A stretch of 64,000 nt of DNA from Flavobacterium gelatinilyticum (GCF_027111295.1 NZ_CP114287.1:2170001-2234000), one strand, 5' to 3'; shown: positions 1 through 9,993, numbered from the stretch's first letter. Translations and numbers: made by a program. Notes: generated by a model from the letters alone, not told the origin.

Positions 1-1211
1 TTTGAAGCAACTGGTTTGAAATATTTTTTATAAATATCATTTACAATATAAGCCGGACCAGCGTTTACGAATGCTGAAAATCCCGACATAAAAGCGGCCA
101 ATAAACCGGCTAAAAGGATTCCTTTAATTCCTACCGGAATATATAAATTCACCACTTTTGGCATTAATAATTCTAAATCGGCTCCTGTTAAACCTACGTT
201 TGCATTTAATTCAGGTGCGAGGTTCACCAATGCAATTACCACGATTCCGGTAATTAATAAATATCTTGGAATAAACAAAATCAGGTTGGTAAAACCACTC
301 ATATATGCGGCTTCTTTTACTGATTTAGTCGAAAGAACTCTTTGTAAATCGTAACTTGGCGTTGGTCCTGCCACACTCGCAAAGAAACCTTTGAATAAAG
401 TCATTCCAATAAAAGCGCCAAACATTTTGTAGCCTTCAGTATCAATTAAATTATTAAAGGTCTGGAATTTATCACTCCACTGGGTTTCAAACTGCCAGCC
501 AAAGAAAACATTTTTCCATTCTTCGGTAATAACCGAATTAATCTGAATATCGGTATAATTGATAAAAGCGTAACCCGCAATTAAAACTCCGGCTACAATC
601 ATAATTAAATACTGCACCACTTCTGTCGCTACTACAGAGAACATACCGCCTTTTACGGTATAAATTGTAGTTAAGAAAATGATTAACAAAGCATAAGAAC
701 GCTCTGATGTTAATAATATCATATCGCCGTAGTGAAGCGTTAAATCCCACGGAAGAATAATGGTTACAAATTTCCCGATTCCTTCGAAGAAATAGGCGAT
801 AAAACCAATTGTTGAGATAATGGCAAAAATAGCTACAATAATATGAGATGCTTTTCCGGCTTTATCGCTCCCAAATCGCGTCAGGATCCATTCAGAACCT
901 GTCATTACTTTGGATCTTCTAATCCAGACTGCGAGGAACATCATAACGAAAATCTGGTTCCATATCGGCCACAGCCACATAAACATGAAACTTTTTACTC
1001 CGTATAAAAACAGAACCCCAATCATCCAGGAAGTTCCTGAAACATCGAACATTCCGGATCCGTTACTTAGACCCAAAAAATACCATTTGATTGTTTTTCC
1101 TCCAAGAAAATAGTCATCAAGTCCTTTTTTTGCTTTTCTTGAAATCCAGATTCCGATACTTACCGAGAGCAGAATGTATGCTACGATTATCGATACGTCA
1201 ATAATATCCAT
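1..1211 (-). CDS. Sodium/solute symporter (SSS family), 3' end cut by window edge
   Basis: This is the N-terminal part (about 403 codons) of an inner-membrane transporter that couples sodium to uptake of a sugar or related solute. The reading frame is open from the ATG at 1209-1211 to the window edge, so the C-terminus is missing. The translation begins MDIIDVSIIVAYILLSVSIG and shows a succession of long hydrophobic segments. The conserved early SSS stretch DDYFLGGKTIKWYFLGLSNG is present, and so is a later GPTPSYDLQRVLSTKS segment typical of glucose/galactose-like members. The gene lies immediately downstream of the GH92 gene on the same strand, which suggests uptake of a hexose, but the substrate is not readable from sequence. 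Family assignment is strong; substrate is inference. Confidence 0.88.
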   Translation of the reverse strand, partial: MDIIDVSIIVAYILLSVSIGIWISRKAKKGLDDYFLGGKTIKWYFLGLSNGSGMFDVSGTSWMIGVLFLYGVKSFMFMWLWPIWNQIFVMMFLAVWIRRSKVMTGSEWILTRFGSDKAGKASHIIVAIFAIISTIGFIAYFFEGIGKFVTIILPWDLTLHYGDMILLTSERSYALLIIFLTTIYTVKGGMFSVVATEVVQYLIMIVAGVLIAGYAFINYTDIQINSVITEEWKNVFFGWQFETQWSDKFQTFNNLIDTEGYKMFGAFIGMTLFKGFFASVAGPTPSYDLQRVLSTKSVKEAAYMSGFTNLILFIPRYLLITGIVVIALVNLAPELNANVGLTGADLELLMPKVVNLYIPVGIKGILLAGLLAAFMSGFSAFVNAGPAYIVNDIYKKYFKPVAS

Positions 1212-1270
1212 TTAATTTTTTGTTTGTTAGGTTTGTTAGTTACGTTTTTGTTTTTGTTTGTTTTTGTGAT

Positions 1271-3514
1271 TTATTTTTTCGTCCCCCAGTTTTTATTTGG
1301 CTGCGGTCCCATTACAAAATGTAAAGTCCCTCCTTTTAAAATCTGTTGGTGCGTGATTGCTGTCTGGTTAAACTCAACTCCGTTTAATGTTACCGATTGT
1401 ATGTAATAGTTTTTATCTGAAACATTTTCGGCTTCGATTACAAACGTTTTGCCGCCTTCAAGATTGATGGTTGCTTTTTCGAAAATCGGGCTTCCAATTT
1501 CATATTCGCCTGAAGCCGGGTTCATTGGATATAATCCCATTGAACTGAAAACGTACCATGCCGACATTTGACCGCAGTCTTCGTTTCCGCTTAATCCGTT
1601 CGGTGTTGTATTGTATTGTGTGTCTAAAATATGACGAACCCAATATTGTGTTCTCCAAGGCTGTCCCGCATGATTGAACATATAGGCAATGTGGTGGCTT
1701 GGTTCGTTTCCGTGTGCGTACTGCCCGATTAATCCTGAAATATCAGCCGAAACATTGTTTCCTGTAATTTCTGAACTTTCTGTAAACAACTGCTCTAAAC
1801 GTTTGGTAAATAATTCGTTACTTCCGTGAAGTTTAATAAAATCGTTTACATCATGAGGTACAAACCAGCTGTGCTGCCAAGCATTTCCTTCGGTATAATC
1901 AGTGTGTTCTCTGTGATTTGAATGTTTGGGATCAAAGGGCTCATTCCATGATTTTCCATCTTCTGATTTTCCTCTCATAAATCCGGTTTTCGGATCAAAT
2001 AAATGCTGGTAAGCCTGAGAACGTTTTAAGAAAAACTGGTAATCTTCTGTTTTTCCTAATGCTTTTGCCATTTGTGCCACACACCAGTCATCATAAGCAT
2101 ATTCTAAAGTTATGGTAACTGATTCGTCTAATAAGTTATAAGGAATATAGCCGTATTTTTTATAGAAGTTCAGTCCTCTTTCGTCCTGCATCATAGTGGT
2201 TTTCATGGCCTGATACGCTTTTTCGGCATCAAAACCTTTAATACCTTTTAAATACGCATCGACAATTACAGGAATAGAGTGATATCCTGTCATGGTATTG
2301 GTTTCATTAGCATACAATGTCCAGACCGGAAGTATTTTTTTAACGTCGTAGTAGGCCAGCATTGAGCTTACAATGTCTGAAGCTTTGTCCGGAGCCAGTA
2401 AAGTCAGCAAAGGATTTTCGGCTCTAAAAGTATCCCAAAGCGATAATGTCGAGTAGGCTGTGTAATTACCTGCTGTAACTATCTCATCGTTTTCTTGTCT
2501 AAACTGACCGTTTTTATCGCTGTACGTTACAGGCGCAACCTGAGCGTGATACAATGCAGTATAAAAAATCGTTTTTAACGAATCTATCGGTGTTTCAACT
2601 TTTATTTTGCTTAAAGCTTCATTCCAGATTGATGAGGCTTGTTTTTTAGTTTCGTCAAAATTGACTTTTGGATCGTCTAAATTTCCTTTTGCATTAGCCA
2701 CACTTACAGACGAAAGCGCCACTTTTACAAATAATTCATTTGAGTTTTTGGCATCAAAAAAGAATTGTGCCGAAGTATTTTCTCCGTCGGTTTTCTTACC
2801 ATTAACAATTTGTTTATCAGCAATTAAAACAGACTCTGAAATAGGTTTTGAGAATTTGGCAACGAAATATACTTTTTGATTTGGCGCCCAGCCTTTACTA
2901 TATCGATAACCACTAATAGTATATTCATCTTCGATTGTAATGCCTGTTTTTAACGCTTTATCCCAGTTAATGGCAAATCCTAAATCGACCACAACAGATT
3001 GTTTGTCGTTTTTGGCAAATGTATATTTGTGGTAAGCTGTTCTTTGTGAAGAAGTTAATTCTACATTGATTTTAGGATCCTTAAGAAAAACCTGGTAAGA
3101 ACCCGGTGCTGCTTTTTCGTTAACATGACTGTATGATGATTTATAAGGTAATTGATCGCGTGATGTTGTTTTGGTCGTTAAGTCGACTTTTTTATTGATT
3201 GGCATGAATAAAATATCTGCCAAATCTCCAATTCCGGTTCCGCTGAGATGTAAATGACTGAAACCAGACACAATAGAATCCGAATAATGATAACCGGAAC
3301 ACCAGTCCCAGCTCGAAATTCCGTTATCAGGACTCACCTGAAGCATCCCAAAAGGCACTGTAGCTCCCGGATACGTATGTCCATGTCCGCCAGTTCCAAT
3401 AAAAGGATCTACATGGCTCACAAAAATATCTTTGTGATTCGTATTTTTGTTTACTTTTATTTTACAACTTGTAACCAGAATTACAAATAAAAGAGGCAGA
3501 AAAAATTTCTTCAT
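1271..3514 (-). CDS. GH92 alpha-mannosidase lipoprotein
   Basis: This is a calcium-dependent exo-alpha-mannosidase of glycoside hydrolase family 92, 747 residues. The N-terminus MKKFFLPLLFVILVTSCK has a lipobox, so the protein is probably lipid-anchored. The N-terminal beta-sandwich includes DPFIGTGGHGHTYPGATVPF. The helical catalytic domain includes the family hallmarks SLWDTFRAENPL, HIAYMFNHAGQPW and EDCGQMSAWYVFSSMGLYP. Length is typical for the family. I chose the ATG at 3514 rather than a TTG three codons upstream because it starts the signal peptide directly. Family 92 enzymes usually remove alpha-mannose from N-glycans or mannans. The neighbouring symporter could take up the product. 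Linkage specificity cannot be read. Confidence 0.95.
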   Translation of the reverse strand: MKKFFLPLLFVILVTSCKIKVNKNTNHKDIFVSHVDPFIGTGGHGHTYPGATVPFGMLQVSPDNGISSWDWCSGYHYSDSIVSGFSHLHLSGTGIGDLADILFMPINKKVDLTTKTTSRDQLPYKSSYSHVNEKAAPGSYQVFLKDPKINVELTSSQRTAYHKYTFAKNDKQSVVVDLGFAINWDKALKTGITIEDEYTISGYRYSKGWAPNQKVYFVAKFSKPISESVLIADKQIVNGKKTDGENTSAQFFFDAKNSNELFVKVALSSVSVANAKGNLDDPKVNFDETKKQASSIWNEALSKIKVETPIDSLKTIFYTALYHAQVAPVTYSDKNGQFRQENDEIVTAGNYTAYSTLSLWDTFRAENPLLTLLAPDKASDIVSSMLAYYDVKKILPVWTLYANETNTMTGYHSIPVIVDAYLKGIKGFDAEKAYQAMKTTMMQDERGLNFYKKYGYIPYNLLDESVTITLEYAYDDWCVAQMAKALGKTEDYQFFLKRSQAYQHLFDPKTGFMRGKSEDGKSWNEPFDPKHSNHREHTDYTEGNAWQHSWFVPHDVNDFIKLHGSNELFTKRLEQLFTESSEITGNNVSADISGLIGQYAHGNEPSHHIAYMFNHAGQPWRTQYWVRHILDTQYNTTPNGLSGNEDCGQMSAWYVFSSMGLYPMNPASGEYEIGSPIFEKATINLEGGKTFVIEAENVSDKNYYIQSVTLNGVEFNQTAITHQQILKGGTLHFVMGPQPNKNWGTKK

Positions 3515-3635
3515 ATAATACAACCTTAATTTAACTTTAAATTTAAATAAACTGACTTTTTATTAAAACTTATTTAGACGGATAACATATAAACTTAGAT
3601 AAACATCAAAAAAAGTCACAAAACACCCTCGGATT

Positions 3636-4694
3636 ATGAATTTCAATTCTAGCAAATTATACCGTGTCCCATTGCATTATCATATTATTTTTTGGCTGAC
3701 TTATTTCTTATTTAATACTTTTAGATGGGGAAGCTATTTTAATGATTATCTCTATTCGCTTAAGACAAATTTGATAGGTTTTCCTATTCACATGAGCTTG
3801 TGTTACCTGAATATCCTGATTTTTATGCCGTATCTGGTATACCGAAAAAAATATGTTTTGTATGTACTTTCGGTACTCTCCGTCATTTTTATAATGGTGG
3901 TGCTGAAATTCAATCTTACCTATTTATTTATTACGCACGAGGTCTGGCCGGAAGGTCCTGAAACAATCGACAAGCTGACTCTGAATTATACTATAGATAT
4001 GATGATGGGCGAATTGTATGTTATAACTTTTGTAACTGCCATTAAAATCACACTGGATTTCCTGAAGGAACAAAAACGTGTTACGGATCTTGAAAAATCG
4101 CAGTTGGAAACCGAACTTCTTTTCCTGAAATCCCAGATTTCACCTCATTTTTTCTTTAACACCTTAAATAATATCTATTCGCTTTCTGTCGAAAAATCGA
4201 ATAAGACACCAAAAATAGTCCTGAAACTTTCCGAATTAATGCGTTATATGCTTTATGACACAAGCGGAAAGAAACAGACTCTTGAAAATGAGATACTCTG
4301 CATTCAGAACTATCTGGATCTGGAACGTATTCGAAATGATGAAAGACTGGAGGTAAATATGGAAATTTCGGGAGATATTCACGATAAGGAAATCTCTCCG
4401 GTTATCCTGCTCACTTTTATCGAAAATGCTTTTAAGCATGGTGTAAACAAGAATACAGGAAAAGTAACCATCGATATAAGCTTTAAAGTAAAGGGTGATT
4501 ACCTGCATTTTTCGATCTCAAATCCAACGCCAGAAATTACGCAGCATACCGATTATTTTAACAAGTCAAGTGGTATAGGTATCGAGAATGTCAAAAAAAG
4601 ACTGGAATTGGGCTATAATAAAAATGACTACAGGCTTTCTTTTAAAAATAAAAAGAATATTTTTGTCGTGAAGCTTGTGATTAAAGTCACGTAA
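3636..4694 (+). CDS. LytS-type sensor histidine kinase
   Basis: This is a 352-residue membrane sensor kinase of the LytS/YehU type (His_kinase family). About four hydrophobic segments fill the first 150 residues, for example IIFWLTYFLFNTF and YVLYVLSVLSVIFIMVVLKF. A short linker follows, then the phosphoacceptor box SQISPHFFFNTLNNIYSLS with His171. The C-terminal ATPase domain has VILLTFIENAFKHGV (N box) and SSGIGIENVKKRLEL (G box). It lies 69 nt upstream of a LytTR regulator on the same strand and almost certainly forms a pair with it. There is no extracellular sensor domain beyond the membrane segments, so the signal is unknown. Confidence 0.93.
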   Translation: MNFNSSKLYRVPLHYHIIFWLTYFLFNTFRWGSYFNDYLYSLKTNLIGFPIHMSLCYLNILIFMPYLVYRKKYVLYVLSVLSVIFIMVVLKFNLTYLFITHEVWPEGPETIDKLTLNYTIDMMMGELYVITFVTAIKITLDFLKEQKRVTDLEKSQLETELLFLKSQISPHFFFNTLNNIYSLSVEKSNKTPKIVLKLSELMRYMLYDTSGKKQTLENEILCIQNYLDLERIRNDERLEVNMEISGDIHDKEISPVILLTFIENAFKHGVNKNTGKVTIDISFKVKGDYLHFSISNPTPEITQHTDYFNKSSGIGIENVKKRLELGYNKNDYRLSFKNKKNIFVVKLVIKVT

Positions 4695-4763
4695 TATATC
4701 CTGCTCCCTATTTAATTTTACCTACGAAATTTATTTCGCTCAAAAATAACTAAGATTAAAGAA

Positions 4764-5477
4764 ATGAAAATAAAATGTTTGATTATAGATGATGAGCCAT
4801 TGGCAATCAACGTTATAAAAAGTTACTTAGAACCGCTTGAGAATTTTGAGGTAATAGACACTTTCAGCAATCCTATCGAGGGACTGAATTTCCTAAAAAA
4901 CAATACAGTCGATGTTATTTTCCTGGATATTAACATGCCGGTTCTGGACGGAATCAATTTTATAAAAAGCCTTGAAAATCCGCCTTTACTAGTTATTACA
5001 AGTGCTTACAGCCAGTTTGCTCTTGAGACTTATGAATTGGACGTTTTGGATTATCTGGTAAAACCAATTGAGTTTCCAAGGTTAATGAAAACGTTGAATA
5101 AAATAAGTAAAAGGCTTGAAAACAAAGGCAGTTCGCCTCAGGAAAACAGCGCCGACAATCCTTTTATCTTTGTAAAGATTGACAAAAAGAGAATGAAGAA
5201 GATTTTCTTCAACGAAATTTTGGTGATCGAAAGCTTAAAAGATTATTTAAAAATCAACACCACAACCGGTAAATACATAATACACAGCACTTTGTCTGAC
5301 TTTACAGATTTACTGCCGGAAAAAAACTTTTTAAGAATCCACAGATCGTACACAATCGCGATTGACAAAATCGATGCTGTTGAAGGAAACAGTATCGAGA
5401 TTGAAGGTTTGCGTTATGTGATAGGCAGATCGTATATCGATCATGTGAAACAACGAATTTTGAATTCTTCTATATAG
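4764..5477 (+). CDS. LytTR-family response regulator
   Basis: This is a 237-residue transcriptional regulator with an N-terminal receiver domain (residues 1-120) and a C-terminal LytTR DNA-binding domain (about 140-235). The acidic pocket is IIDDEP near residues 8-11, and the phosphorylated aspartate is Asp55 in FLDINMPVLDG. The conserved Lys sits in DYLVKPIEF. The LytTR part shows ILVIESLKDYLKINTTTGK and FLRIHRSYTIAIDKID, typical of the fold. It pairs with the preceding kinase. A strong hairpin with a T-run follows the stop, so the two genes probably form one transcript that ends there. Target genes are unknown; the divergent GH92 gene is one possibility. Confidence 0.94.
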   Translation: MKIKCLIIDDEPLAINVIKSYLEPLENFEVIDTFSNPIEGLNFLKNNTVDVIFLDINMPVLDGINFIKSLENPPLLVITSAYSQFALETYELDVLDYLVKPIEFPRLMKTLNKISKRLENKGSSPQENSADNPFIFVKIDKKRMKKIFFNEILVIESLKDYLKINTTTGKYIIHSTLSDFTDLLPEKNFLRIHRSYTIAIDKIDAVEGNSIEIEGLRYVIGRSYIDHVKQRILNSSI

Positions 5478-5480
5478 TAT

Positions 5481-5594
5481 TTAACCGCTAAGAGCGCTAA
5501 GATTTACGCAAGGTTCGCAAAGTTTTATTCACAAAGCTTTGCGAACTTTTTTTTAAAAGACCAAGCAAAAAAACTTTGCGAACCTTGCGGTTAA
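5481..5594. repeat. Dispersed inverted repeat, AACCGC/GCGGTT family, copy 1
   Basis: The left arm begins ttaaccgctaagagcgctaa and contains aaggttcgcaaagttt. The right arm aaactttgcgaaccttgcgg plus ttaa is its reverse complement with about 21 nt missing. The element begins 3 nt after the stop of the LytTR gene. A related copy is at 11113-11215. Confidence 0.8.
5513..5554 (+). terminator. Intrinsic terminator after the LytTR regulator
   Basis: The stem GTTCGCAAAG (5513-5522) pairs perfectly with CTTTGCGAAC (5537-5546) and is followed at once by a run of eight T. It lies inside the dispersed repeat that begins just after the LytTR stop codon, so the repeat itself supplies the terminator. Confidence 0.75.
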
Positions 5595-5621
5595 AATTCT
5601 TAACCGCCAAAAAATAAAGCA

Positions 5622-5652
5622 CAAAAAAATGCAGCCAACCACGGCTGCATTT
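5622..5652 (-). terminator. Intrinsic terminator after nagB-like gene
   Basis: Read on the minus strand, AAATGCAGCC and GGCTGCATTT form a perfect 10-bp stem (5643-5652 and 5627-5636) with a 6-nt loop, followed by seven T. It lies about 62 nt downstream of the stop of the NagB-deacetylase gene. Confidence 0.82.
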
Positions 5653-5714
5653 CAAAACTTGGTAACTAACCAAATAAACCACATGAAATAGTTTATTATA
5701 TTTTAAAGATTTTC

Positions 5715-7628
5715 TTAAAAGAAATATCTCTTGAAAGCTTCGATTGCCGAATAGTCAGCAAGACCTAAAGCGTGATATTTTTCTGCAGTTAATCTGTTTC
5801 TGTCTTCTGCTCTAATCCAGAATTCTCTACTGTCATCGCCCTGGAACATTACACCGTCTTTTTGTGACTGGTGAAAGAAAATTGCATGACGTTTTTTAAG
5901 AACCTGATCCGGACTCATAGGAACTGCCATTTCAATTTGGTAAGGTTCCCATTCGTGCCAAGCCCCTCTGTACAACCAAACCCAGCAGTCATCCATAAAT
6001 GATTTGTGTTTTAATCTTTTTAAAGCTTCAAACAAACTGTCCAGACAAACTTTGTGTGTTCCGTGCGGATCTGCTAAATCTCCGGCTGCATAAATCTGGT
6101 GCGGTTTGATTCTTTCGATAATGTCGCACATAATCTGGATATCAGCTTCGCCAAGATTATTTTTCTTAACGGTTCCTGTTTCGTAAAACGGCAGGTCAAG
6201 AAAATTTACATTCGAATCCGGCACGCTTAAATATCGTGTTGCTCCTAAAGATTCGCTTCTTCTGATCAAACCTTTCAGTTTTCTCACTTCCAGCAAATCG
6301 ATATCGTTGCTTTTTTTATTTTTTAAGAAGTTGATAATAGTATCCGCTTCTGCTGATTCAGGATTTAAGGCTTTTGTAATTTCAGCAAATTTTAAAGTTT
6401 CTTCATTCGAAACTGCAATATTTCCCGAAGTCTGATACGCGATATGCACATCATGCCCCTGCTCTACTAATCTGTCAAAAGTTCCTCCCATTGAGATAAC
6501 GTCATCATCAGGGTGCGGACTAAAGATGATGATTCTCTTTTTCTCCGGAGTTGCACGTTCCGGTCTGTAGGTATCATCAGCATTTGGTTTTCCGCCCGGC
6601 CATCCTGTAATGGTTTGCTGCATTTTGTTGAACATTTTAATATTCAAGTCGTATGCGGTTCCTTCTTCAGACAAAACGCTTGACATTCCGTTATCGTTGT
6701 AATCTTTATCCGTTAATTTCAGGAAAGGTTTTTTCGTTAACTCGCTTAACCAAACCACTGCTTTCAATTTTAACTCTTCTGTCCAGATTACTGATTTTAC
6801 TAACCAAGGTGTTTTTACTCTCGTTAATTCTGATGAAGCTTCTGTATCTAAAACAAACGTTGTGTTGCTGTGCTGTTGTAAATACGTAGCCGGAACTCTC
6901 GATGAAATTTCACCTTCGATTGTTTTCTTTATAATAGACGCTTTGCTGATTCCCCATCCAAGAAGTACAATTCTTTTGGCATTTTTTACAGTACCAATTC
7001 CCATTGTAATGGCTTTTCTAGGCACATTATCAATTCCTAAGAAAGATGATGCCGCATCAACACGCGTTAAATGATCTAACGTAATACTTCTGGTCCCTGA
7101 ATTAACGTGAGATCCCGGTTCGTTGAAACCGATGTGTCCTGTTCTTCCAATTCCAAGAAGCTGAAAATCCAATCCGCCGTATGCTTTGATTTTCATTTCA
7201 TAATCGATACAATATTGCTGAAGATCTTCACTGCTTACGTTTCCGTCAGGAATATTAATATTTTGAGGCAGAATGTCAACATGATTAAAAAGATGCTCGT
7301 GCATGAAGTACCAGTAACTCTGAATATCGTTTTTATCCATTGGATAATACTCATCTAAGTTAAACGTAACAACATTTGCAAAGCTCAATCCTTCTTCTTT
7401 ATGAAGGCGGACTAATTCTTCGTATACTTTTATAGGAGAAGATCCGGTTGCCAGACCTAAAACGCAAGGCTCGTTCAATTCTTCTTTTCGCTGAATGATG
7501 TTGGCGATTTCCTGAGCGACTAAAACCGAAGCTTCTTTAGATGAATCGAAAATTACATTATGTATCTTTTCAAAACGCGTTTCCTCGAACTTTCCTGCTT
7601 CTTTAAAATTTATACTTTCTTTAATCAT
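5715..7628 (-). CDS. nagB: NagB-type glucosamine-6-phosphate deaminase fused to a PIG-L/LmbE deacetylase
   Basis: This is a 637-residue cytoplasmic two-domain protein. Residues about 1-290 match glucosamine-6-phosphate deaminase, which converts glucosamine-6-phosphate to fructose-6-phosphate and ammonia. Visible motifs are TFNLDEYYPM and the catalytic loop GIGRTGHIGFNEPGS. Residues about 365-637 match the PIG-L/LmbE metal-dependent N-deacetylase fold, with the zinc motif SPHPDDDVISMGG and a second metal His in ADPHGTHK. This fusion is common in Bacteroidota, so it is probably one real gene. The pairing suggests that deacetylation and deamination of an amino sugar are linked, but deacetylase activity of the second domain is inference. 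There is no signal peptide. A clear terminator follows. Confidence 0.92.
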   Translation of the reverse strand: MIKESINFKEAGKFEETRFEKIHNVIFDSSKEASVLVAQEIANIIQRKEELNEPCVLGLATGSSPIKVYEELVRLHKEEGLSFANVVTFNLDEYYPMDKNDIQSYWYFMHEHLFNHVDILPQNINIPDGNVSSEDLQQYCIDYEMKIKAYGGLDFQLLGIGRTGHIGFNEPGSHVNSGTRSITLDHLTRVDAASSFLGIDNVPRKAITMGIGTVKNAKRIVLLGWGISKASIIKKTIEGEISSRVPATYLQQHSNTTFVLDTEASSELTRVKTPWLVKSVIWTEELKLKAVVWLSELTKKPFLKLTDKDYNDNGMSSVLSEEGTAYDLNIKMFNKMQQTITGWPGGKPNADDTYRPERATPEKKRIIIFSPHPDDDVISMGGTFDRLVEQGHDVHIAYQTSGNIAVSNEETLKFAEITKALNPESAEADTIINFLKNKKSNDIDLLEVRKLKGLIRRSESLGATRYLSVPDSNVNFLDLPFYETGTVKKNNLGEADIQIMCDIIERIKPHQIYAAGDLADPHGTHKVCLDSLFEALKRLKHKSFMDDCWVWLYRGAWHEWEPYQIEMAVPMSPDQVLKKRHAIFFHQSQKDGVMFQGDDSREFWIRAEDRNRLTAEKYHALGLADYSAIEAFKRYFF

Positions 7629-7770
7629 TTGCCTGTTGTTCTAATTATTTAGTATAAAATTAAATATTAGATAATGTAAATAATCAAAAATTCGACTAAT
7701 AACCTGTAAGCTTCGCTATAAGACAAGATTTGAAACTTTAAGCAAAATCATTCCAGATTTTAAAGTCTGT

Positions 7771-9870
7771 TTATGGCGTTTCGATTACATTAATTTCTGC
7801 GATAGAAACCGTCGATTCCTTTGCCACTGCTGACGTCGCTCTGAAACGAATATATCTTGCCTTAACTTTTTTAAAGGTTTTAACCTGCTCGATCGGGTTG
7901 TGTTTTATATTCGAAAATTCGCCTTTTGACTCCAGTTTCCATTTCACATTATCAGGGCTGGTGTAAAACTCATAATTGGAAATTAAGTTCAAATTATGAC
8001 CAACTTGCTGCGGTAAATACGTAAATCCGTTTATAGTTAAAAAAGCCCCCATATCAATTATGATTTCCTGTGGTAATTTATTTTGATCATTACCAAAAGC
8101 CCATTCCGTATTTGGATTTCCGTCGATGATTCGATCCGCTGATTTTATATCACCGCTTGACACTTTAATGATTTTCCAGTTTTCTTTTGAAGCACCATAT
8201 TTTGCCGTTTTTACAGCGCTTCTTATTTTTTCTGAATCGTTAAAAGCAATTGCTTTTATCTGAACGGCTTTATTGTATCTAAAAACTCCTTTATATAAAG
8301 TGCTTTTTTCTGTTGGATTGGTTCCGTCGACAGTATAATAAACAGGGTTTCCTTCTTCTGATTTAATAGTTACATCGCCGTTTTTATCACGGCTGATTTC
8401 CGGCATACGCACAAAAGTGGGCGCATTGTAAGCCTGGATATTCGAGATTACAATACTCGCTTTCGAATCTGTAATATTGATTCTGATGGCTGATGCTTCA
8501 ACTCTTTCGATTCTTAGGATTCTTTTGTAACCAATTGTCGTTTCTGTTGCAGCGGTTTTCCATTTTCCATCCACTTTAACCTCAACATTAAACGCTTTTA
8601 CTCTTTGTCCAAGAGCAATATTTTCTTGTAACAAAATTCGATCTACAGCGGTTGGTTTATCAAATTCAAAAGTAATAGAAGCTGTTTTGACATTATCATC
8701 TGTTGCCCAGTACGTTTTTTTATTTCCGTCGGTTACATTTTTTGCAGCAAATTCTAAGCTGTTTCCTCTAACATTATCGGCAGAAATTTTAGTTCCGGCT
8801 AATAACTCGGTTTTAAAATCGGCTTTTATGGTTGAAACCAGTTCTTTTAATCGGGCTTCATCATTTTCATGAACCAGACCTCTTCTGTCAACCGGAAGGT
8901 TCAGTAATAAAGTGGCATTTCGTCCAATTGATTCATAATAAATATCGACCATTTCATCCAGCGGACGTACTTTATCGTCTTCTGCAGCATGATAAAACCA
9001 TCCCGGTCGTATTGAAACATCGGCTTCGCCCGGAACCCATTTTTCGCCATCTTCATGCCCCGACATAAATTCGGTATAATGCACTTTTCCGGCTAATTCA
9101 TCTTTTTGGCGTAAAAGCGACCAGTTTGTTTTTCCGGCGCGTCCTTCTTCGTTTCCAATCCATCTTGCTTCTGATGGGCCGACTCCCCAAACCAACGTTT
9201 TAGGTGCGGTTTGGTAAATTAGTTTATAAGTTTCATCCCAATTGTAATATTCAAGTGTATTGATTTTTCTGGTTTCGTTTGCTCCGCCATAATAACCGTC
9301 TCCGCCATTCGCGCCGTCAAACCACATTTCGAAAACATCTCCGTAATTTGAAAGCAGTTCTTTCAACTGGTTTCTGAAATACGTTATATATTCCGGTCTT
9401 CCGTATTCAGCATGGTTTCTGTCCCATGGAGAAAGGTATAAACCCAATTTTAAATCATATTCTTTACAGGCTTCTGCCAGTTCTTTTACCACGTCGCCTT
9501 TACCGTTTTTCCAAGGTGAATTTTTCACAGAACGCTCTGTATACGCCGATGGCCATAAACAGAATCCGTCGTGGTGTTTGGCAACGAGAATTATTCCTTT
9601 CATTCCGGCCGCTTTTACAATGCGCGCCCACTGACGAACATCTAAATTCGTCGGGTTAAATAAGGCCGGAGATTCATCGCCATAACCCCATTCTTTATTG
9701 GTGAAAGTGTTTAATGAAAAATGCACAAAAGCATAAAATTCCATTTCCTGCCAGTCAAGCTGTTTCTGCGTAGGAAGCGGTCCAAAAGGCTCCGGAGCTT
9801 TTACAATCTTTTGACTATTCATAGAAAATATGATGCAGAACAAACACAAATAAAGAAAAATATTTTTCAT
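7771..9870 (-). CDS. GH29 alpha-L-fucosidase with C-terminal discoidin-type domains
   Basis: This is a secreted exo-alpha-L-fucosidase of 699 residues. A signal peptide (MKNIFLYLCLFCIIFSMNSQ) precedes a GH29 barrel (about 30-350). EFYAFVHFSLNTF and AKHHDGFCLWPS are typical, and MWFDGANGG carries the expected nucleophile Asp185. The rest has an F5/8-type (discoidin-like) domain near 360-470, a chitobiase-type segment PVYYTVDGTNPTEKSTLYKG near 500-550, and a second discoidin-like domain to the end. These extra domains probably bind glycan. It is the last glycosidase of PUL A on the minus strand. The acid/base residue could not be placed by eye. GH29 is clear; linkage preference is not. Confidence 0.94.
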   Translation of the reverse strand: MKNIFLYLCLFCIIFSMNSQKIVKAPEPFGPLPTQKQLDWQEMEFYAFVHFSLNTFTNKEWGYGDESPALFNPTNLDVRQWARIVKAAGMKGIILVAKHHDGFCLWPSAYTERSVKNSPWKNGKGDVVKELAEACKEYDLKLGLYLSPWDRNHAEYGRPEYITYFRNQLKELLSNYGDVFEMWFDGANGGDGYYGGANETRKINTLEYYNWDETYKLIYQTAPKTLVWGVGPSEARWIGNEEGRAGKTNWSLLRQKDELAGKVHYTEFMSGHEDGEKWVPGEADVSIRPGWFYHAAEDDKVRPLDEMVDIYYESIGRNATLLLNLPVDRRGLVHENDEARLKELVSTIKADFKTELLAGTKISADNVRGNSLEFAAKNVTDGNKKTYWATDDNVKTASITFEFDKPTAVDRILLQENIALGQRVKAFNVEVKVDGKWKTAATETTIGYKRILRIERVEASAIRINITDSKASIVISNIQAYNAPTFVRMPEISRDKNGDVTIKSEEGNPVYYTVDGTNPTEKSTLYKGVFRYNKAVQIKAIAFNDSEKIRSAVKTAKYGASKENWKIIKVSSGDIKSADRIIDGNPNTEWAFGNDQNKLPQEIIIDMGAFLTINGFTYLPQQVGHNLNLISNYEFYTSPDNVKWKLESKGEFSNIKHNPIEQVKTFKKVKARYIRFRATSAVAKESTVSIAEINVIETP

Positions 9871-9993
9871 CGCACGGTGATTAATAACATATTATTAAAA
9901 TAGGAACAACACAATATTAAGGTAAATTACTATTTTAATTGTCATTATTTCGACCAACAACGGGTTTTAATTGTTGATTGTAAGATGAGGAAA

